Source of the DNA: Deroplatys truncata
Lineage: Eukaryota; Arthropoda; Insecta; Mantodea; Mantidae
Assembly (NCBI GenBank): GCA_030765065.1
Contig: CM060977.1
Coordinates: 130,948,295 to 131,012,294, forward strand
Length of the DNA: 64,000 nt
Reading direction: 5' to 3'
The translations under genes were made by a program, and so were the position numbers. The notes below the pieces were generated by a model. The model had not been told where the DNA came from, did no database searches, and saw only the letters and a program-made list of their open reading frames with translations. Shown in pieces: positions 57,909-64,000 of this stretch; position 1 is the first letter of the stretch; each line of letters starts with the position of its first letter.

Positions 57909-59871
57909 TTTCTTAAAAACCTAGTGTTGTCATGTAAACTAGGCTTTAGAAGATGAATTAGCCACGTCTAATAATTCCTTTTTGATCTAAAGCTTTACTT
58001 TGCACTAAGTTTCGTACATCCTTGTAAACCTTTTATCTCACTCAAGCGTTAATACACAGAAATCGCAAGTCTGGTTTCACCAAAATTACCGAAATACTGC
58101 CCTACCTGCTTTCGGTAGGCGTTGTAATTACATGGGTACCACACGAATTAGATACCTTAATAAAGAGCTGTAACTGGACCCAAACGCTGTATCTGGGCCA
58201 CCAAATTGGTGCGAGTTTTGAGCCGAAAGCGACGACCCAGCTAGCCATTTCTCTCACACTTTTTGTGAAGCCCTTTGTCCATAATCTCCGCCGGAGGTGG
58301 GGGCGGGCCTTGGAACAAACGAGGAGCGACGCTGCCAGGTCTCTGTATGAGCTCGCTTGTTTCCCTCAGAGCAGAGAATTTCCCCTAATAACACTAAATG
58401 TCCCTTTGCGCTTAATGAGCGTGTCGCGGCGCTACTCCCGAGCATGCGCAGAACTTGCCGGGATATCATTACGCATTCTGCCCAGTCCGTGATGTCTGCA
58501 AAGCGGTCCTAACATGCGGGTCATCATCGCACTACAAGCGAGCCTGTTACGGTTCCTTACCACAATAACACTAGCGGGTCTCCGTGGCAATTTGTCCAAG
58601 AGTACAATGTGCTTTTGTAAAGGTTCATAAACTTGGGTTACAATTCTTCAAAATTTAGTGAGAGGACAAGGTAGCCTGAACAAATGGAAATTACATCTTA
58701 AGTGTGTTAAATTACCACTGCTCTTAAAGTTCTCAATGTTTTTCCTTAAACGTTTTATGAGTTATTCTATAAATCATGACAATTATTTTAAGTGTTTATT
58801 TGAATAGATAGCTTATGTAGTTGAGTTCCTGAAAATTATTTCATTCAGCAGAAAAATAATAACATTTACTCTTAAAACATGTGAATTCATGTACCTTTTT
58901 CTCTGATACTACTTCTAATACAGAATCACACTTTTTCATGCTTGTTCTTAGTATAATAAGCTATCTTCTGAACCTTCATTATTTAGTTATGCTTATCAGT
59001 TCACTAGAAATGGAACAAAACTATTTGCAAAGTCAAAAAAGTAAAAAGGTGAAAAATTTGCAATGTTGTTGCTTTCTTAATATCACTAATGTAGATTATA
59101 AAATTATGATCGTGGTTCAGAAAGTTTAACTATATGTTGTTTACATGTACTGCAAGTTTCAGCTCTCTACCTCTCATACTTTCTGAGAAAAAGGTACGTA
59201 AGTATCCAAAAATGTTGTTTTGAGGAAACTGAATTTAAAGTTTGAATATTAAAATTCTGACACCTTCAATACATTCCAGGGCCATAATCATTTGCACCTT
59301 CATTCCTCGATTGCTTCAGCTTTTCTGATTGCCTTCTCTTGGTCCTGGCCTCTTTTGTTAACTACTGAACTGCTCGCTGGGCATGACATACCTAGTCGTT
59401 CGTCGTTATAAGATACAAAAATGTTCTAAAAAGAGATGTTGCGCGACAGCTTTAAAGGAATGCAGACTAACAGTTAAATGGTATTTAAATGTATTAAAAA
59501 TCTCAACTCCCAAAAGTATATATTTCCTGAAACTGGAAATAATAGAGAGTTTATTAGTGCTTAAAACAAAAATTGTGATTTTTGACCATTTCAGAGTACC
59601 TTGTCCCCTTAAGGGAGGTGTAGGGTATATGTGTTAAATATATTACTGTATATTTAATAACCTTACTACTAGTAGAGTAAAACTATATACTGAAGACATC
59701 TAAACTTCCACCGTGGCATAAATTTAACAGTAATTTCCATAAAATCATTAGCTTTCTATTAAATAAAGACTAAATGAGGAAAATTGCCAAAAAATTGGCA
59801 TGTATTTTCATTTTGGTATACAAACTTTATTGTTGTATCAAAAGACCCGTATTTAAACACATTTTTTAAAA
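57909..59871. other. Unannotated; GC-rich patch at 58190-58560
   Basis: The GC-rich patch has overlapping open frames on both strands and a 'ccaccaaattggtg' palindrome at 58199-58212. It could be an LTR edge but no supporting partner was found. The rest is AT-rich and unrecognised. Confidence 0.4.
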
Positions 59872-60574
59872 ATTTGATGCGATACATTCACATGACTTTC
59901 TCTACCTCTATCATTTAATAATGGGTATACAGATTATTCTTAGAAGAGCTTATTTTTATATCTACTATACTAAATGCAAATAAACCTTTTTAGAGAAATA
60001 TCTGCATTACACACTTCGTTAGGATACAAAGAGAACAGCGATAGTCAAATGTTTAAGAACTAGCTTTAAAATTCATGTTGTTTCCATGCAATCGCAGGAA
60101 ACATCTGAAAATCGATGGGACTTAAAAAATGACAAGTATTGAACATATCGATCCATTAATAGTGATATCTCGGAAATGGCTGATGCTACAAAAAACTTAT
60201 TTCAAACAAATAGTGTGTTTTAAAGAGATCTACAGTTTTTGTGCAGTACGTTTTCGTCTATCGCTTAACGTTTACAAACTATACAAGACTAAACAACATT
60301 CCTCCCGAATACAGAGGATTTACGGGCTATATGCAGAAAATTCAAAATATAAATTTCATTTGCTATGTAAACATTTTTAATCCATGATATTTAATAAAAA
60401 TGGATATAGCCATTGTTTATAAAATAGAAAATTCCGAAAAGTGTTCATGTAAGGGTGGTTTGGGATGCACGACCTTTTTTTTTTTTAAATATTCCTATCG
60501 CAGCTTTGGAATTTACTGAATATTAATACCACGTTTGGAATTTTTGCAACTTTTTATTTCTTAATTATGCTGCT

Positions 60575-60624
<50 letters not shown>

Positions 60625-60645
60625 GGATATATTTCTAAAATGCTC
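59872..60645 (-). mobile_element. Family H repeat, old subfamily, head-to-head with next copy
   Basis: Reverse copy from tgatgcgatacattcacatg to the long (CA)n tract (60576-60621) and 'tttctaaaatgctcttttt', breaking off before its left end. It then meets a forward copy. Confidence 0.75.
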
Positions 60646-60652
60646 TTTTTTA

Positions 60653-61517
60653 CTTTCTCTACTACGTATAGTAGGTAGGGGAAGTATTGTATTCCACCCA
60701 AAAATTCGTACCGAGATTTCACCGAAAATATATGTTTTGAGGCCCCCTGAATCCACAAAAAAAAACATTTTTGGAAACATGTCCGTGTGTGTCTCTGTGT
60801 GTCTGCCTGTCTGTGTGTCTGTCTGTGTACAGCATAGTTCAGAAACGAACATTCGGATAAACACCAAACTTCGTATTTAGGTTCAAAATCTTCCAGAGAT
60901 GCGACACGAAGGCTTTCAAGAAAATCCTCCTACCCCAGACTACCCTTTACATGGAAGATTTTTCGAAAATTTTAATTTTATCAAAAATGGCTCTGACGAT
61001 TTTGATTAAAATATCATATGTTTAAGATATTGTCATGAGAAATGAAATGTATATCTCGAATTTTCTGGGAATGTCTCCAAAAGTATTCTTCATTGTGAAC
61101 GACTTTTGCATAACTGGTAAACCATAAGAGATAGACAACATTTTACTACAAGAAAAATGTAGATCACGTTAAAATACATAATTTATGTCATATACATTTC
61201 TTTTGTTGAGTGAACCGTTTTCGAGATATTGCTTGTTATTCCCTTAAATTTTCCGATACTTATACTTTTTCTCAAATTCCTTATTCATTTTTTTATGTCT
61301 TGGACATGCAAAGAGAATGGAATACTCCACATAGCAACCAGCTCTTAAAATATTTGACTATAGCTTAAAGCCTACCAATTCTCCTTGCATCTACAAGAAA
61401 ATTAGCAATAACATTAACATCTTGATATTTCGATTAACATGAAGCATATGGAGAATAAGCGTTTGTAAAAATAGTTTGTAGAAGAGTAGAGAAAGTCATG
61501 TGAGTGTAACACATCAG
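60653..61517 (+). mobile_element. Family H repeat, full-length young copy
   Basis: 865 bp from ctttctctac (60653) to catcaga (61517), with the hairpin ctactacgtatagtaggtag and gtagagaaag near 61486. The GT/GTCT core is at 60782-60829. The recurrent open frame is at 60574-60867 (minus). Confidence 0.85.
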
Positions 61518-61610
61518 ATTTTTTATTCAAGGTGACTCAAACATGTATTTCTATTTAAATCTCGTTATCAAACTTTTGGATGGAATGCAAAAAAAATTAC
61601 CTACATATTG
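61518..61610 (-). mobile_element. Short inverted family H arm
   Basis: 'attcaaggtgactcaaacat' to 'ggatggaatgcaa' is a reverse left-end block following the forward copy across a T-run, as at 48725-48836. Confidence 0.55.
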
Positions 61611-62337
61611 CCTGCTAGGGATATTAGCAATTATTCTGAAAGAAGAACATGACTTTGTTTTGCTACGAAAAACAAAGACGGCAAATTCATTGGGCGGTTA
61701 TAAATCACCTACTTTGTAGATCGAGGAAATCCAACCAGGGGTTTGGAAGAATGTATAGCGATGTTGTGTTTATTGCTTGTTGTTAACTGTGAGGCAGGTA
61801 AAAGCTGTAAATTTGGGCCAGCCGAGGTGAATGTAAGCAGACCGGGTTTCGTCTGTTAGACAGAAGCAGTCTGGAACTATTCTGTAGTACAATAAAACGA
61901 AGGCTGCAGTCACTTCCCTTCAATAAACTTTACCGCAAAAGCCATTCTCCCAACCTTGCTCTGAATTCAAAGTGGGGGTTTAACCTATATTCCGACGGCT
62001 GCATCTGCAGGTACACAATATTGCCAACCCTTGGCAAATATTGTAAAAAGGTTTCAACTTTTGTTTCCTTTTCTATCCCATCAAGTTGCAATTTACCGAT
62101 CGCAGAAAGGTTCTTGACAAGAAAGCGGTATGCCAAAGAAACATGTGTGTGTTTACTTCTCGTACTATGCGCTTGACCAGCAAACCAGATTTTAAGGTTC
62201 TTGTATTTGCAAACCCTCCGTAATATTGTTTAAGAAAAAGGTACGAAGGGAACACGAACTGCAAGAAGACTAGGTCTTTGTCTCGAGTATAAGGTCTGAG
62301 AATATAAATGATCTAAAATGTACATTTTTCTTATCGA
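61611..62337. other. Unannotated; one unrecognised open frame
   Basis: A 68-codon minus frame at 62136-61930 has no recognisable family. It could be part of an unrecognised transposon or a chance frame. Confidence 0.35.
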
Positions 62338-62835
62338 ACGAGGTGGCGCCGTTGTAACGTGAGTGACTTGCATTCGAGAAGTGCCGGGTTCGATCCCCAG
62401 GGACGGTTTACTCTGACCCTGGATTTTTTATGGTTTTGCCCGGATTCGGCAGGCGAATGCTGGGTTGGTTTCTTCTATACCACGATTCCCTTTCTATCAA
62501 TTCCCTTTCATTCCGTTTTCTTCTAAACTTTCAAGTGTATTTCTAGGTTTCGTGGTTTATGACGGTTCCAAACATGTCGCAGATGCATGTTCAATAGAAA
62601 AAGTACTCTCCGTGGACACCAGAAGGCTGTTTGATTGGTGGGTTGTTCATGGCCCTCTCTCGGCGGCTCTAGCAGTGAGACGGGTCTGCGAGTTCGGGAA
62701 TGTTGGGACTTCCGAGCGTCTCTGTGGCCTGTTTGTAGCCTCCTTTGGTTCCTTCACCACATCCCTTCCTCCTAGAGGGTGGCAGCCGCAATAGATCTGT
62801 GCAGGTCGCGGCGCGCGATGTGTTCCTTTAGAAAT
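62338..62835 (+). mobile_element. Long tRNA-head SINE (family S), copy 5
   Basis: Starts 'gaacgaggtggcgccgttg', box B ccgggttcgatccccagg (62384-62401), then 'ggcaggcgaatgctgggttg' and a roughly 400-bp body ending near 62835. The closest relative here is 46493-46935. Confidence 0.7.
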
Positions 62836-62884
62836 GAAGTAGGGCATGGTTTAATACAGACTGAGTACGACGGGCACTATTTAT

Positions 62885-64000
62885 ATTTTGAGCCTAATAA
62901 TTAAAACAAAGTAAAATCTGATTGAAAACTGCTTTATTGTTTTTCAAAATATTCGCCTTTATGATCAATATACTTTTGCATCCGTTTAAGCCATTTGTCA
63001 AAGCATTTATTCCAGTCTTCTGGAGACACCCCCAAAACATCTCCTGCCAACGAAAATCGTTTTCCACGCAATTTATTCTTGATGTTTGAGAAATAAAGAA
63101 GTCATTGGGTGCCAAATCAGGACTGTATGGTGGATGACCCATCAATTCGATATTTTGATCCTTCAAATACTCTGTTGTAAGACGAGATGTGTGTGCGCTC
63201 GCATTGTCTTAATGAAGAACGATCCTACGGCTCTTGTTAGTTTTCCTTACTTCACCGAAGACTTCCGGCAAACAAATGGTTGTATACCATTCGGCATTGA
63301 CCGTTCTACATTTCTCTAAAGGCACTGTTGCCACATGCCAGTTTTGCTGAAAAAGCAGGCGACCATTTGCTTTGTAGTGCTTCGAGTGGGATTAACTCTT
63401 GTTGAATTTGCTTCATCTTGAAACACCCATTCAGTCGGCTGCTGTTTACGTTCCGGCTCATACGCATAGACCAGGATTCCTCACCTATTACAATCTTATC
63501 TTACGTCTCTTGAGGCACCGCCATTGTATTTCTTGAGCATTTTCGTACACCAATCGACAAAAGCATGTTTTTGAGATTGCGTCAAATTATGTGGGATCCA
63601 ACGGGAGCAAACCTTTTTCACGGCTAAATAATCATGCAATATGTTATATATGCTGGTGGAACTAATGCCTAGGGATGCCTCAATCTCACAATATGTCGCA
63701 TGACGATCTTTCATTATTAGTTTTTGCACAGCATCAATGTTTTCTGGCACAACAACTGATTTTGAACGACCTTCACCAACTTCATCATTGAGCGAACGGC
63801 GGTCACGATTAAGTTCGTTATACCAGCGTTTCACAGTGGCAAAGGATGGAGCTTCGTCGACAAATGTGGAAGTTAGTTTATCGATGCACTCTTGTATTGA
63901 TAATCCACAACGAAAGTCGTAATAAATCATTGCATGAACATTTTCACGAGTTAATTCCATGTTCTTGTTGACACACATTTTTCAAGTTAGTGTAAACAAA
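62885..64000 (-). mobile_element. Mariner transposon, running off the window
   Basis: The transposase gene lies on the minus strand from 63960 to 62894. 3' non-coding sequence continues to about 62885. The other inverted end lies beyond base 64000, so TIRs cannot be compared. Confidence 0.75.
62894..63978 (-). pseudogene. Mariner transposase (DD34D type), frameshifted
   Basis: N-terminal 155 codons are intact from MELTRENVHAMIYYDFRCGL (Met at 63960; an in-frame Met 6 codons upstream at 63978 is also possible). They cover the helix-turn-helix and linker RWYNELNRDRRSLNDEVGEG through GISSTSIYNILHDYLAVKKV to GGASRDV. A frameshift and stop follow at 63496. Later pieces are GEESW (family GDESW, so the first catalytic Asp reads Glu), KQMVACFFSKTG, then H-stop-DNASAHTS (second Asp kept, stop replacing the preceding His/Gln) and HPPYSPDLAPNDFF (third Asp), 34 residues apart. 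The C-terminus is frameshifted after NDFF. It is of the mariner type often annotated in insects by similarity to SETMAR. Confidence 0.9.

Noticed and set aside
58190-58560. GC-rich patch with primer-binding-site-like 'ccaccaaattggtg' suggesting another LTR
   Set aside because: No matching ends, no TATA/CCAAT arrangement and no second copy in the window. The palindrome alone is not enough.

Overview
The window looks like repeat-dominated nuclear DNA from an animal, most probably an insect with a large AT-rich genome. The evidence is several Tc1/mariner transposase fossils of types common in insects, many tRNA-derived SINEs, LTR promoters, non-LTR retrotransposon tails and numerous microsatellites. 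No convincing host exon, rRNA gene or functional tRNA gene was found. Almost every recognisable coding signal is a decayed transposable-element gene carrying stops and frameshifts. The species cannot be named from sequence alone.

Layout. 0.5-1.45 kb: an LTR-like block in antisense. 1.96-3.06 kb: a minisatellite of about 21 copies of a 53-bp unit. 3.26-6.94 kb: the first copies of the dominant repeat, called 'family H' here, about 830 bp and non-coding. 9.2-9.9 kb: an LTR (family L). 11.8-13.3 kb: a SINE, then a TIR element (family R3) split by a second SINE. 14.1-15.4 kb: a complete but dead mariner-type transposon. 16.3-18.4 kb: an old family H copy split by a dead Tc1 element. 18.5-19.1 kb: a second R3 copy. 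19.7-25.2 kb: a SINE and five family H copies. 25.5-26.7 kb: a PIF/Harbinger fossil carrying both of its characteristic genes. 27.2-27.7 kb: a non-LTR retrotransposon tail. 30.25-31.73 kb: a mariner-like MITE (family R2) split by family H. 32.4 kb: a transposase fossil. 33.2-34.1 kb: an LTR with TATA box and primer-binding site. 35.1-35.6 kb: an inverted pair of tRNA-like SINE heads. 37.99-38.27 kb: a foldback R2 copy. 39.4-40.3 kb: the second LTR L.

41.1-43.1 kb: family H, a transposase fossil and the third R2 copy. 43.7-45.3 kb: a long-TIR element containing a SINE and a mariner fossil. 46.5-50.6 kb: SINEs, family H and an LTR. 51.2-52.3 kb: a TIR element whose gene keeps only the transposase helix-turn-helix and acidic tail. 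52.4-57.9 kb: a SINE, family H, the third LTR L, another SINE and a LINE 3' end. 59.9-61.6 kb: a head-to-head pair of family H copies. 62.3-64 kb: a SINE, then a mariner running off the window.

The elements do not form a pathway. Their relationships are nesting events that give a relative insertion order: Tc1 into old family H, family H into R2, SINE into R3. The most novel candidate is family H. It has asymmetric inverted terminal motifs, a hairpin next to one terminus, a central microsatellite, T-run flanks, and repeated dimer junctions at one breakpoint. That architecture resembles non-autonomous Helentron-like (HINE/DINE-type) elements, but the assignment is an inference.
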